The translations under genes were made by a program, and so were the position numbers. A stretch of DNA of 64,000 bases from contig OZ231128.1 in assembly GCA_965153355.1 (NCBI GenBank), positions 33,666,001-33,730,000 of the forward strand, in the 5' to 3' direction. Shown piece by piece: positions 49,468 through 60,900 of the stretch. Positions within the stretch are counted from its first letter, which is position 1. Each line of letters opens with the position of its first letter. The stretch comes from Flaccisagitta enflata (lineage: Eukaryota; Chaetognatha; Sagittoidea; Aphragmophora). The notes under the pieces are model-generated. The model had not been told where the DNA came from. It saw nothing but the letters and a program-made list of their open reading frames with translations, and did not search any database.

Positions 49468-49627
49468 TGTTGCGGACAAGCAACTCTATAAGAGGCTTTG
49501 TCCATCCGTCCGTCTGTCCGTTGGTCCATCCGTCGGTAATGATATAGTTGAAAAGTGTGAAAACTTGCATTTCCGCCCCTGCCCACCCGTCAGCAACCGG
49601 TATTGGCCGTGTATCCAGCCTTGTTAG
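49468..49627. mobile_element. HINE-like element in opposite orientation at the array end
   Basis: GTTGCGGACAAGCAACT, TCTATAAGAGGCTTTGTCC, a GTCCGTCTGTCCGTTGG array, GCCCCTGCCCACCCGTCAGC, AACCGG, GTGTATCCAGCCTTGTT. Preceded by a (TGTGTC)n tract at 49400-49468. Confidence 0.8.
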
Positions 49628-49778
49628 TTGCTTACACGCGACTCTACACTTTGTTGTGTCCGTCGGTCTGTCCTACTCTCTTTCTGTTCTTCCATGTCCT
49701 TACATGTCTGCATAGATACAAGATTCGCCCACCAGCCTTATCGACGCTGCAAATTGAGTTGATTGAGATCAAAATACA

Positions 49779-50382
49779 CTAACACCCTGTGCAGGAAATT
49801 TGGCACAAACATTTTGACACAAAAATGATATTTCTAGATGACCCAGTGAGTTGAAATTTAAAATGTAGTATCCTGATTAGCTCTACTAAATGTAAGAATG
49901 CGCCATTACTCAATCCCACGACTGCTCTCTGCCATAGAAGGCTTCAAACTAGAAATGCGGCGTTAGATTTTGATGGATTTTTACTGGCAAAATTTGGTGA
50001 AGGGAAACACTTACACTTGAGGCCATTTTAGAACTACTGGGCTGGTCTGAAGTCAGCAGTGTATGCAGGGGGTTACCAAATTAGGTCCCTCGATGCATTG
50101 CAGCACCAAATCCCAGCCAAAATCTGCAAAATCGACCAACAAGTCATCATCTATCTTTTCCACTCAATCAAAGACAGTATCGTTAAATCCACAGCAGATA
50201 GATCCTAATCGACCTTCATATGAAATGATATTTTCCAACTTCATTACTGCTTTTTGGCTCTTACATATTCAAAATAACAATTCCTTAGTATTCCAGCACT
50301 ATTTTTGACAGATTTTATCTTTTTTGAACAGTTATTGATTGTCTTATTGGACTTGTGCCAAATTTCCTGCTCAGGGTGTTAG
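49779..50382. mobile_element. MITE, about 600 bp, CTAACACCCTG ends
   Basis: The ends CTAACACCCTGTGCAGGAAA, TTTGGCAC and GTGCCAAATTTCCTGC, TCAGGGTGTTAG are inverted over about 28 bp. A short frame at 50063-50308 has no domain. Abuts the dispersed repeat at 50390. Confidence 0.75.
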
Positions 50383-50389
50383 GTCAAGT

Positions 50390-50990
50390 TGTACAGGAAC
50401 AGGAAATTTTGGTTTCATATTACTTTTTGCTTGTGATATAGATTTATAATCTAAGAATATCATTGTGATTTCAGTTAGTATTTTGATATAATGTATAAGG
50501 TGTTTCAACAATGATCTTAAACCCAGAATACTGACTATAGTTTCATAACAATCAGTAATAGAAATTGAATGTTCAAATTCTAAACAAAAATGGTGAACAA
50601 GATTTTAAAACGTTGTTGGGTGAAATTATATCACGGCCTCAGTAAAGACAATTTTGCATTTCTAAGAACATAGCCCTTTACTTATGTGTTTTTATAAAGA
50701 GGCCATGTTTTTGGAAATGCAAATTTTTTTATTTCTATGAAATGATATAATTTCACTTGATAGAATTGAGATGACAAAAAGTAATTTTCTTTAAAAAATC
50801 CTTTTTTTCTCTCTATTTCATTACATTATGTACATCAAATGTGTATTTTAGAGATTATCTATGCAAACATTTATTATTCAACACTTAAAAAATGTTTTTT
50901 TCAACAAAAAAATTATAGAAAAATGATAAAAAAGATATCTAAAAAATTGTAATGACGCATGAAATTTCTTCTTCCCGTACACTGCGTCCT
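50390..50990. repeat. Dispersed repeat, copy 2 (inverse of 16010-16690)
   Basis: GTACAGGAACAGGAAATTTT at its start, and later TGGTGAACAAGATTTTAAAA and TGGGTGAAATTATATCA, match 16010-16690 read in reverse. The internal hairpin is conserved. Confidence 0.7.
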
Positions 50991-51099
50991 AGTCACTATG
51001 GGCCGAGATGAAAGAAAACACACTATAAGCTGAAGAGGTGAAAATAGGATCAAAATTATGCATATTTTGATTTTAAAGAGTAAATTAATCATGATTTTT

Positions 51100-51720
51100 T
51101 CAGTGTAATAAAATTTCAGTGTAAAAAATTTTCACTTTAAAAATTTCCACTTTTAAAATTTTCACTTTTAAAATTTTCACTTTTGAAATTTTTCTCGTGA
51201 AAGATTTTTATTAAAAAAAATTTTCACTTCAGTAATTTTCATTTTTTAAACTTAAATGACAAAAATTTTTTTAAATTATTTTTCAAAATTTTCACTATTA
51301 AAAATTTTCAATTTTAAAATTTTCTTTCTTATAATTTTCACTTCAAAAATTTTCATCCAAACATTTTTACTTCAAAAAATTTCATAACAAAAATTTAAAA
51401 AAAATTTTTTTCATAACAAAAAATTTTTTTATTTAAATTTTGATTCAGATTTTTTTTCACCTAAACTTTCATTTTCAAAATTTTAACTTCAAAAATTATT
51501 ATTTTTAAAAAATCTTTTCCCCTAAATTTTTTTCGCTTAAATTTTTTTCGCTTTAAATATTTTCACTAAAAAACTTTACTTTGAAAATATTCATTTTAAA
51601 AAAAATTCTTTTTTAATTTTTCTTTAATTTAAAAGTACATAAGGTTCATTATTTTTTATGCTTGAAAGTTTTTTTAATAAATTTTTTTAGCATAAAAGAA
51701 TTCTTATTTAAAAGAAATTA
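51100..51720. repeat. Degenerate AT-rich minisatellite
   Basis: Many imperfect units of AAAATTTTCACTTTT, period about 14-16 bp, decaying outward. Non-coding. Confidence 0.75.
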
Positions 51721-51831
51721 TTGCATAAAAACTTTTTATAATTAAAAAGAATTTGATTGATTATTTTGATGTTATTGCTAGAAAATCACACTTTTAACAT
51801 ATTTTTCAATATTTGAAATATTGATAGTATA

Positions 51832-52465
51832 ATGAAACAAGTGACGGGGGGTCACAATATTGTTGTGGACGGGTGGGCAGGGGCATCCAACCCCAATCCA
51901 TACCTCAAGTCCCCCTCTCACATGAACAACAGGTCGCCCAAGGGCAATATGTGGTCAGCTATACCCGTTGCCCTGCTTTGCATGGTTGTAAATTGGAATG
52001 AGAGGCAGGGCAGCGGCCCCGAATGGGACAAAGTCCTGTAGAACACAGGGGACTTTCATTCGTTCGTCCGTCGATCCGTCCGTCCGTCCGTCCGCCCCCC
52101 CCGACCCTCTCAGGCCCGAAATCTGCCCTCCCAGGCCTAGAATCTGCCCTCTCAGGCCTTGAATCTGAGAGGGCAGATTTCAGGCGTGAAAGGGCAGATT
52201 CAAGACCTGTGAGGGCAAATTTCAGGCCTGAGAGGGCAAATTTCAGGCCTGAGAGGGCAGATTCAAGGCCTGAGAGGGCAAATTTCAGGCCTGAGAGGGC
52301 AGATTCAAGGCCTGAGAGGGCAGATTTCAGACCTGAGAAGGCAGATTTTAGGCCTGAAAGGACAGATTTCAGGCCTGAGAGGGCCTGGGGGGGACGAACG
52401 AACAGATGGACAAACAAACGAAAGTCCCTTGTATTCTATAGGATTTCGGGGCCGCTGCCCAAAAA
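51832..52465. mobile_element. GGGCAGCGGCCCC-family inverted-repeat element
   Basis: A HINE-like GGACGGGTGGGCAGGGGC segment at 51868-51887 precedes AACAGGTCGCCCAAGGGC, GTGGTCAGCTATACCCG, GGCAGCGGCCCCGAATGGG, AAAGTCCTGTAGAACACAGG and ACTTTCATTCGTTCG. Then come about 13 tandem GGCCTGAGAGGGCAGATT units in both orientations, and the inverse arm ending CGGGGCCGCTGCCC at 52462. Frames over it are period artefacts. Confidence 0.85.
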
Positions 52466-52479
52466 GCATCTAAAACACT

Positions 52480-52582
52480 TGTTTCCTCACTTTTCGACTC
52501 ATGTCCATGGACCAACCAACCGACCGACGGACGGACGGACGGACAAAGCTTCTTATAAAGTTGCGTGTCTGCAACAAAAAAC
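52480..52582. mobile_element. HINE-like element, hairpin half (AGTTGCG type)
   Basis: CTTTTCGACTCATGTCC, (GACC)n(GGAC)n array, CTTCTTATAAAGTTGCG, TGTCTGCAAC, AAAAAAC. Confidence 0.7.
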
Positions 52583-52772
52583 TGATTTTTAATAGATTTT
52601 AAAAAATTGTATTCTTTATTTTATATTTATTTTTGTACCTTTGAGCCCGCAGTGTATTTTGTGTCATTTTGGCGCATAGTGGGTGGACAAACCCACGGCA
52701 TCGGCGGCAATCAACTGAGAGTCGGCAATCAACTGAGAGTCGAAATGTTAGCTCCTTTTTGTTTATCCATTT

Positions 52773-52778
<6 letters not shown>

Positions 52779-52851
<73 letters not shown>

Positions 52852-52852
52852 T
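52779..52852. repeat. (AG)n microsatellite
   Basis: About 70 bp of AG. Confidence 0.95.
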
Positions 52853-52854
52853 TT

Positions 52855-53005
52855 TTTAGTAGTGGACACGCAACTCTATAAGAGCCTTTGTCCGTCTGTC
52901 CGTCCGTCTGTACGTCGGTGAACATGAGTCAAAAAGTGTGAAACGCGCATATCCGCCCCAGCCCACCCGTCCACAACTGGTATGGCCGTGTATCCGGCCT
53001 GGTTG
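52855..53005. mobile_element. HINE-like element (reverse)
   Basis: TTTTTAGTAGTGGACACGCA, ACTCTATAAGAGCCTTTGTC, GTCCGTCTGTCCGTCC array, CAGCCCACCCGTCCACAACT, GTGTATCCGGCCTGGTT. Confidence 0.75.
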
Positions 53006-53199
53006 TTGAAGAATAAGTGCATTTCATTTCCATTGAAGCACCACAACAGAATTTTATCAATAATTTCCAATTTTACTGAAGCACGAACTTAGATGAGAAG
53101 TGATTAAGAGGATGCCCCCTTTCTTCTCCTGTTAAATGAGTTTGAGAGTTACAAAGGTTTGAGAGTTAATCGAGTTACATGAGTTTGAGTTTCTTAGGG

Positions 53200-53402
53200 T
53201 TTTTAGTCGCGTGCACGCGACTCTACAACCCGCTTTGTCCGTCGGTCGGTTGGTTGGTCGGTCGGTCAGTCGGTCACACTTTACTTTTTTTACGATTTTA
53301 TTTCTTTGACCTCACTGCTCCTGCCCAAATGGTCTGATGAGCTCAAATATGGCCCCTGCCCACCCGCTCGCGACTTCGGTAGCCGTGTATCCGGCCTTGG
53401 TT
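53200..53402. mobile_element. HINE-like element (reverse), perfect palindromic hairpin
   Basis: TTTTTAG with the 18-bp perfect palindrome AGTCGCGTGCACGCGACT (53205-53222), CTACAACCCGCTTTGTCCG, GGTCGGTTGGTTGGTCGG, then GCCCCTGCCCACCCGCTCGC, GACTTCGG, GTGTATCCGGCCTTGG. Confidence 0.85.
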
Positions 53403-53482
53403 TTTTTACAAAGCAATGTTGTCACAAGTCATGAATAAACAAACGGTGAACGAACCATCGAACGACTGTTTTAACCGATCAA

Positions 53483-53696
<214 letters not shown>

Positions 53697-53974
53697 GAGA
53701 CGGACAGACAGAGATGGAGAGACTGAGATGGAGACGGAGAGACAGAGATGGAGACCGAGAGACAGAGATGGAGACGGAGAGACAGAGATGGAGACGGAAA
53801 GACAGAGACAAAGACGGAGAAACAGAGATGGAGAGACAGACGGAGACAAAGACAGAGAAACAGAGAGGGAGAGACAGACGGAGAGACGATGATGAAGAGA
53901 CAGAGACAGAGACGGGGGGGGGGGCAGGGGCAAGAGTGGGAGGAAGTCTAACAGTACAACAGTAAAAGGGACTG

Positions 53975-54149
53975 AAACATGGCCGGATACACGGCTACCC
54001 CAGTCGCGTGTGGGTGGGCAGGGCCACAATTGAGGTCACTCCATCATTTTGACAGGAGCAGTGAGGCCAAAAGCCGCAAAAACCCCCCAAAAAATGGGAC
54101 GGATGGACCGACAAAGCAGTGTATAGAGTCGCGTAGCACGCGACTAGAA
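53975..54149. mobile_element. HINE-like element (forward, AGTCGCG type)
   Basis: ACATGGCCGGATACACGGCT, ACCCCAGTCGCGTGTGGG, TGGGCAGGGCC, GAGCAGTGAGGCC, short array, AGCAGTGTATAG, hairpin AGTCGCGTAGCACGCGACT, AGAAA. Confidence 0.85.
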
Positions 54150-54244
54150 ATATATTCTAAACTGGTCGAATTCAACTACTCACGCGATCACGTTTCGATG
54201 CTCAATCAGAAAGCGACTTTTCTTGGCGCGCCCAGAGTGTGACG

Positions 54245-54348
<104 letters not shown>

Positions 54349-54544
54349 GTTTTTTTTTTCAACGTTTTTGTTGCATCCTGTTCTTTCCGTTAATGTCAAG
54401 ATGCAGCCTGGTAGTTGTTAACACTACCATTTCGGGGTTTAGAATAATAACATCACTTACATGTGTCAACAACTGAATATACCTGGAAAGAAGTACAGAC
54501 AGAGACCCCTGGACACACAAACAGGATTGATGTCCTTTACCTTA

Positions 54545-54698
54545 ATTTGCATAACGGCTGGAACTGTTTTTTGCGAAACAAAAACGGAAGATAATTGAAA
54601 TTTGAAAAAAGAAAAACGATGAAGGTCCTAAAATTAATGTCCCCATGCTGTGTTAGCGTTGTGAAAAGATCAAAAGAACTTTTGCATATTGACACACC
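54545..54698. repeat. About 150-bp repeat, inverse of 47248-47396
   Basis: AATTTGCATAACGGC, TTTTTTGCGAAACAAAAACG, CCATGCTGTGTTAGCGTTGT and GATCAAAAGAACTTTTGC in inverted order relative to 47248-47396. Confidence 0.75.
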
Positions 54699-54827
54699 CG
54701 ACTAGGACAACCATCATAGTTAGTCGGATTGTTGAGGAAAGGACTCGGCTTTTCTGGCACAAAGCTTCACGCTATGCCAACCTGTGGCATTTAATTCATA
54801 TAGAAGACTAAGATACTTTGTTCGACG

Positions 54828-55045
54828 ACTACAACAATAACGACAACGGCAATGACGACGATGGCGACGGTGGCGGCGATGTTGATGATGGCGACAGTGC
54901 CGATGATGGCAATGGTGGCGATAATGGTGATGATGGCGATGATGCGGTTGTTGTTGTTGTGGTTGTTATAATGATGTTGTTGTTGTTGTTGTAATGATGT
55001 TGTTATTGTAATGATGTTGTTGTTGATGACGCTGCTTTTGATGTT
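54828..55045. repeat. GATGGC / TTG triplet-rich tract
   Basis: Imperfect GATGGCGAC/GGTGATGAT units followed by TTGTTG and GTAATGATGTTGTT units. Confidence 0.85.
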
Positions 55046-55119
55046 GTTGTAACTTTTATTTTCCCTTGAGATCTTCCGGCTTGTCAACCTACCTTAATCC
55101 CGCAGGCCTGTGTATTGTT

Positions 55120-55435
55120 CTACATTCCCCCCCCCCGGTGGGGGGGGGGGGAAATAATCAAAGGGTTTGGAGATTGGGGAAAAAATTCAAGGGGAAAAAA
55201 GAGAAAATTTGGGGAAAATAAAACTTTTGACAGTACCAAATCATAAAAAATGATTAGTAAAACACAATTTAACACTATTTAAACAATAAAAACATTGTTT
55301 TATTGCTATATGGGGCAGAAAATCATACATTTTGTAACGCGACGCGACGCGTCGCGGGGAAGAAAATCAAATGCAGGGGGGGGGAAACTAATCAAAAATC
55401 ATAGAGCTATATACATCCCTGTAATCCTGGCTAAC
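55120..55435. repeat. Dispersed repeat with (C)n/(G)n and GATTATTTCCCC-type ends
   Basis: CCCCCCCCCCGGTGGGGGGG at 55127-55150, then AATCAAAGGGTTTGGAGAT, and GCGACGCGACGCGTCGCGGG, GAAGAAAATCAAATGCAGGG. It matches 28350-28640 in reverse and partly 31600-31710. Confidence 0.6.
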
Positions 55436-55609
55436 TACCTATTCAACAACAGGGTCTAACCGAGCAAATTACCCTATTCCTCTTAAAATCAATTAAAATA
55501 TACATGGCACAATGCGCAAAAAGAAAATGTCATGCGAATATGTCATGTGTCTATGCATATTTGATCAATTACCTCCTAAATGATAAAAGTGTAAGTCATG
55601 GTTGAGATA

Positions 55610-55628
55610 AACACTCTCTCTCTCACTC

Positions 55629-55672
<44 letters not shown>
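55610..55672. repeat. (CT)n microsatellite
   Basis: About 60 bp of CT with ACT interruptions. Confidence 0.95.
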
Positions 55673-55675
<3 letters not shown>

Positions 55676-55697
55676 TCTCTTTTATGTTTCTCTTTTT

Positions 55698-55770
55698 AGA
55701 TGCGTCCTCGCATCTCTATAATTGGCCGTGTTCGTCCGTCCGTCTGTCCGTCTGTTGGTTACGCATTCAT
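55698..55770. mobile_element. HINE-like element, start only (AGATGCG type, reverse)
   Basis: TTTTTAGATGCGTCCTCGCA, TCTCTATAATTGGCCGTGTT, CGTCCGTCCGTCTGTCCGTC, then unrelated sequence. Confidence 0.7.
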
Positions 55771-55834
55771 CAATATCGCGAAATACGTCATAGTTTCAAT
55801 ATGAAGGTGCAACATTATCGTAAACATCATCATT

Positions 55835-55925
55835 GACGTCATCATCATCATCATCATCATCATCGTCGTAATCATTGTCATCATCATTGTCGTAATTATC
55901 ATGATCATCGTCGTAATCGTATACA
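55835..55925. repeat. (ATC)n tract
   Basis: ATC/TCA triplets with GTC interruptions. Confidence 0.85.
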
Positions 55926-56057
55926 ACAAGACCATATAAAGTAAGACCCTAAACAGTAAGACCATATGAAATAAGTCCCACTTGTATACCAACACAAGCG
56001 TGCATGAACTGATACTTAAGCACACACAGACACTCACAAAGACAGAGCTCAATTTTA

Positions 56058-56197
56058 CACACACACACACCAAACACACACACCAAACACACACACACAC
56101 ACACACCAAACACACACACACACACACCAAACACACACCCACACCAAACACACACACCCACCAAACACACACACCCACCAAACACACACACACACAC

Positions 56198-56250
<53 letters not shown>
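56058..56250. repeat. (CA)n with CCAAA interruptions
   Basis: ACACACCAAACACACACACC-type units ending in about 45 bp of pure CA. Confidence 0.95.
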
Positions 56251-56251
<1 letters not shown>

Positions 56252-57095
56252 GTAACTTTAAGGTGGTGAAACTTGCGTTACATTTCATAAAATTACCTCG
56301 TCAATTTCAGAATTACTTATGATGTCGACAGTTGAACAATTATTTACAATCTTCAGTATAATGTATGAGCAACATGAAGTGACCACCAACTAATGAGAGT
56401 CAATTATACAACTGTTGGACAAACCATATTAGTCGCTAATTAATCTGGTTGTCAACCATATGATCACCCCATTCCGACTCTTCTACTATCTTGCTAAAAA
56501 GTATATCGACAAGATACAATACAGTTCAATCTTTTATCAATTAATGCATATAGCATTTGTAAAATACGACTTTCACTTTGTGTGACCTTCTTAGGCATCA
56601 TCTTCCTCTTTCATGCCCCTTGGTATGCTTTTGTAAAGCAATTGAAGGTATGATGGTGTGGTGTTCTCCCACATCTAGAGAGCGATACTTTTCAGCTCGG
56701 CCTTCGATATGGCGCATTCATAATTATGCAGCTCCTTGATATTAATTCACAAAAATTCATCACTGAGGTCTAGACTGTTTCCAGACCAACCCGGAAACAA
56801 CTTGACGCCATAGTGAATGCTTCATTGTCAGGGCGTGGTGCGCCAGAGCATCACTCTTCTCAATTGGTGTCTTCAACAATTTACAAAATTCTAAAATGCA
56901 ATTTTTTCACCATTTTAACTTTGTTTTGCTTGTCATTTCTAAACGAATAAACTTAGAACAATGCGGTTTGCGCCATTCGATTGGAAATTCGATGAAGTTT
57001 CCAGGCGTTACCGATTTTCCTATGTTTGCATTATTTTTTTGGTAGTTATGTCCCATTATGCTTGTCGATATACATATTAGCAAGATAGTAATATA
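56251..57095. other. Intergenic, no gene seen
   Basis: 56900-57010 is similar to 9560-9660 (shared AATTCGATG and GTTTTGCTTG). No other feature supported. Confidence 0.45.
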
Positions 57096-57755
57096 TTCCT
57101 CTTTCTCTTTTTTCTTTTTTCACTTTTTTTCTCTTTCTTCTTTTTCTTCTTCTTCTTCTTCTTCTTCGTCTTCATCTTCTTCTTCTTCATTATCATCCTC
57201 TTCTTCGTCTTCTTCTTCTGGTTTCTTTTGCGCTTTTTTCTTTTTTTTCGTCTTTTTCTTTTTCTTTTCCTTTGTCTTTTTCTTCGTCTTCTTGTTCATT
57301 TTTTTCTTCGTCTTCATCTTCGTCTTCTTCTTCTTCATCTACTTCATCTATCTTCTTCTATCTACTTCTTCTTCTGTCTTCTTCTTCTTCGATCTTCGTC
57401 TTTTTCTTCTGTCTTCTTCGATCTTCGTCTTTTTCTTCTTCTGTCTTCTTCAATCTTCGTCTTCTTCTTCTGTCTTCTTCAATCTACTTCTTCTTCTGTC
57501 TACTTCGATCTTAGTCGTCTGTCTTCTGCCTTCTTCTTCTTCTTCTTCTTCTTCTTCTTCTTCTTCTTCTTCTTCTTCTTCTTCTTCTTCTTCTTCTTCT
57601 TCCGAAATTCTTTTCTCATTCTTTTTCTCTCATTCTTCTTTTTTTCTCATTCTTCTTTTTTTCTCATTCTTCTTTTTTTCTCATTCTTCTTTTTTTTCTC
57701 ATTCTTCTTTTTTTCTCATTCTTTTTTTCTTTTACTTGTTTCTCTTCTTCGTCTT
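57096..57755. repeat. (TTC)n-rich tract
   Basis: About 650 bp of TTC/TTTC/TCGTC units, including an about 80-bp pure TTC run at 57530-57600. The frames rich in Phe/Ser/Leu or Lys/Glu are not genes. Confidence 0.9.
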
Positions 57756-57933
57756 CTGAGACCTTCCGACGCCCCTAACCCTTCCGGCTAATGGAGTTAC
57801 TCTTTACTCCACAAAATGCACGCATATTATTGCTATCATCGCCGCCATCGCCTTCACTGCCATCACCACCACCATCAGCCCATAACCACCACCATGATCG
57901 CCGCCATCGCCACCCTCTGCCACTAGCGCCACC

Positions 57934-57984
57934 ATGCCCCTCCATGCGGAATGCCATGCCAGGAAATTTAGTGTCGTCCGCCAG
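57934..57984 (+). CDS. Exon 1 of the 279-residue protein
   Basis: 17 codons from ATG; donor CGCCAG|GTAAGA is strong. Preceded by a CCATCGCCACCA-rich leader. Confidence 0.6.
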
Positions 57985-60900
57985 GTAAGAAGCCCTTAAA
58001 TCCACAATCCTCTATTAAAAGCCGACCATATAAAACCTTGTTACCAAGTAAGGCAGTCCAGTGAGATTCGAAGAGTAGATCATGGGGATCATACCGGAAA
58101 AGAAATCCAACTATCCCAGAGGACAGTATTTCGACCCGAACCAATGGAATACCGTCAGCAAGGAAATCATCCAGAAAGAAGATAGCATCAGAGAGACCCA
58201 CCCCGCGACGCTTATTCAGGTCTGTAGGCGATAACAACCTACTCCCGTCGCTCACTCTTTTTTGGGCAGCGGCCCCAAAGGGGACGAGGTGCTGAAGAAT
58301 ACAGGGGACTTTCGTTTATGCGTCTGTTCATTTGTTCGCCCCCTCTAACCCTCTCAGGCCTGAAATCTGCCCTTTTAAAGCTGAAATCTACTTTCTCAGG
58401 CCTGAAATCTGCCCTCTTTGGTCTTGAATCTCCCATCTTGGGCCTAAAATCTACCCTCTCACACGCCCTCAGGCCTGAAATCTGCCCTCTCAGATTCAAG
58501 GCATGAGAGGGCAGATTTCAGGCCTGAGAGGGAAGATTTTAGCCCTGAGAGGGAAGATTCCAGGCCCGAAAGGGCCTGGGGGGACAGAGGGGACAGATAA
58601 ACGGACAAACAGACAGACGAACGAATAAAAGTCCCGTTTTCTACAGGACTTTGTCCCCTTCCGAGCCGCTGCCCGGCTTCCCCTTACTCCAATTCATAAT
58701 CATGCAAAGCAAGGCAACGGGTATCGCTGACCACATACTGCCCTTGGGCGACCTGTTAAATGCGTCCTCGCATCTCTCTACGAGGCTGTGCACGTAGGAA
58801 GGAAAGAAGGAAGATCCCTAACGCGAAAATTTCTTGGTGCGGTTTCCATTTTGAGGCTTTTCTCTTGATTTCTTTATCACTGATATCTCTTGGACATCTC
58901 TTAGCCTTGTTTAGTCTAAATTACATCGGGTAACGCGAAAATTTCTCTTTCCATCTTTTTATGTGCGTCCTCGCACATGTATGAGGTCGTGTCAGTCTGT
59001 CGGTAGGTTGGTTGGTCTGTCCGTCACGCAAACGTTTAAACCGCGCAAAATAAACGATTCCGAGGTCACACTTTCGTTTTCACTCAGTTGTTCATTCATG
59101 CATTGATTCATTCCATCACTTAAAACGTTCATTCATCGAAAACGTCAATTCATTCATTCTTAATCAGCGAGGCGCACATATTGGCCTTAACATGGCCTTG
59201 ATACATCTCAAGGTCCTATATCTCTGAGCCTTGACAACAATGAAAGAACCTTTAGAGGCGTTTGTCATACTGTGAATCTTATCCCTGCTCAGAGGAGACG
59301 GCTGCAAGCCCCCGAATATGTCGCTTACTCCGATAAAGTCAAGGACTACTTTCCTATTGGGAAAGCACAGTACGAAAAGGTCATTACTTTATTTTAAGTG
59401 AGCAACTGTGCGAGTAGTGCTAGGATGAAGGTCAAAGTTTGAAATTGGCTTTAATCCATACTTTTCCTGCATGCCATGTTCTCAAACACTTCCAAACCAA
59501 CAACCATCTTACCAAACGACAGAGATCCGTGTACGATCTGATACATCCCAAAGGCAAGTTCAGCTACAACATTCACTTGAAGTCGCTTCCCAAGAACGAT
59601 TTCGACCTTCGGCCTACGATCGACCCGGACGAGCAGGACAAAAAGCTGGTACAAATGGGTTGATGGGGTTAATGGGTCACTAGAGTGACTAGACTGCCGC
59701 CTAATTCCGCCAAAAGCTTGTACAATTCCATGTTAACCAAGGAGAGTCTCATTACCCAGTGTTGTAGCGACTTTGAAGGCGTCGTAAGATTTCGTGATTT
59801 TATTTTTTTTTGTGCTTAGCGAATCTCTTACCATTCTGTGAACTATAATCCGGAATTTTTAAACCTACTGCGATGAAAGGGGCAGCAAAGTTGCCAGCAC
59901 TGCACCCCCCCTTTGCAAGTTTTTCTACAAATACAACATGAGTGGATGTAATGGCAATTGCGAATTTCTTCTCAATACGTAAACAAGAACATGGTCGCAA
60001 ATGGTTTTAAATGGGCTATGGTCGACACTTATGAATAGGGCTATGTTTGACACTTTTGAAAATGGCTAATTTTGACACTTTAAAGGGCCGTATCTCAAGA
60101 GCAAGGAAGAAATTAGAACCCCGCCTCGATAGCGGGAACTAAGTTTGGGTTAACTTTCGGCTACCATCTTAGATAACGGTGTGGTATAGGCCGTATAACC
60201 CATCTAAGCGGTAGGTAGGGGCGCTGGCGATTTTAAAAGCCCCTCTGGCTCTGTTATATAAACTCTGCATATATGGCTGTACAGATCCAACCCTATCGAA
60301 TGAGCGGGAATTACGGGCACAAGTGCTGCAAATATGACATTAACTGCCCCAAGGATGACCCGGTACACTGCAAGGACTTTGTCAGGAGAAGCATCATCGA
60401 AGAATCCTGTTACAGGTCATTCCATTTTTGACCCACCTAGGACTGCCCAGGGCGCTCATTTTAGATGCGTCCTCGCATCTCTATAAGAGGGTGTGCGATT
60501 TCTGAGGTTTTCTCTTCATTTCTCTTATATTTCTTATCTCTCTTTTGTCTCTTTTTGCCTCGTTTGTCTCTTTTGTCTCCTATATATATCCTATACATGT
60601 CTCTTATGTCTCCTCATGTCTCTCCAAGCCCCTTCATGTCTCTTGGTGAGGACGAGGCACGTTGTTCTCAGGACGAGGCATGTTTTCCTCTTCATCCCAG
60701 TATCTTTATATCTCCTATCATTATATCTTAATAATTTGTATCTTAATATCTTACATACAAAGAGGACGCATCTATTGGACATCTATTGGACATCTCTTGG
60801 CCTTGTTTAGGGTTACGCAGACGCATCAAAATCCACTCCATTTTATCAATTTCACCTACTCACGCATTTCAGGGATAACGGTCTCCATCCGATGCAACCA

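Noticed and set aside
50063-50308. 81-residue frame
   Set aside because: Lies inside a MITE, with no recognisable domain or codon bias.
52023-52592. 189-residue frame with RADFRPERAD-type repeats
   Set aside because: Caused by the 21-bp tandem units of the GGGCAGCGG-family element.
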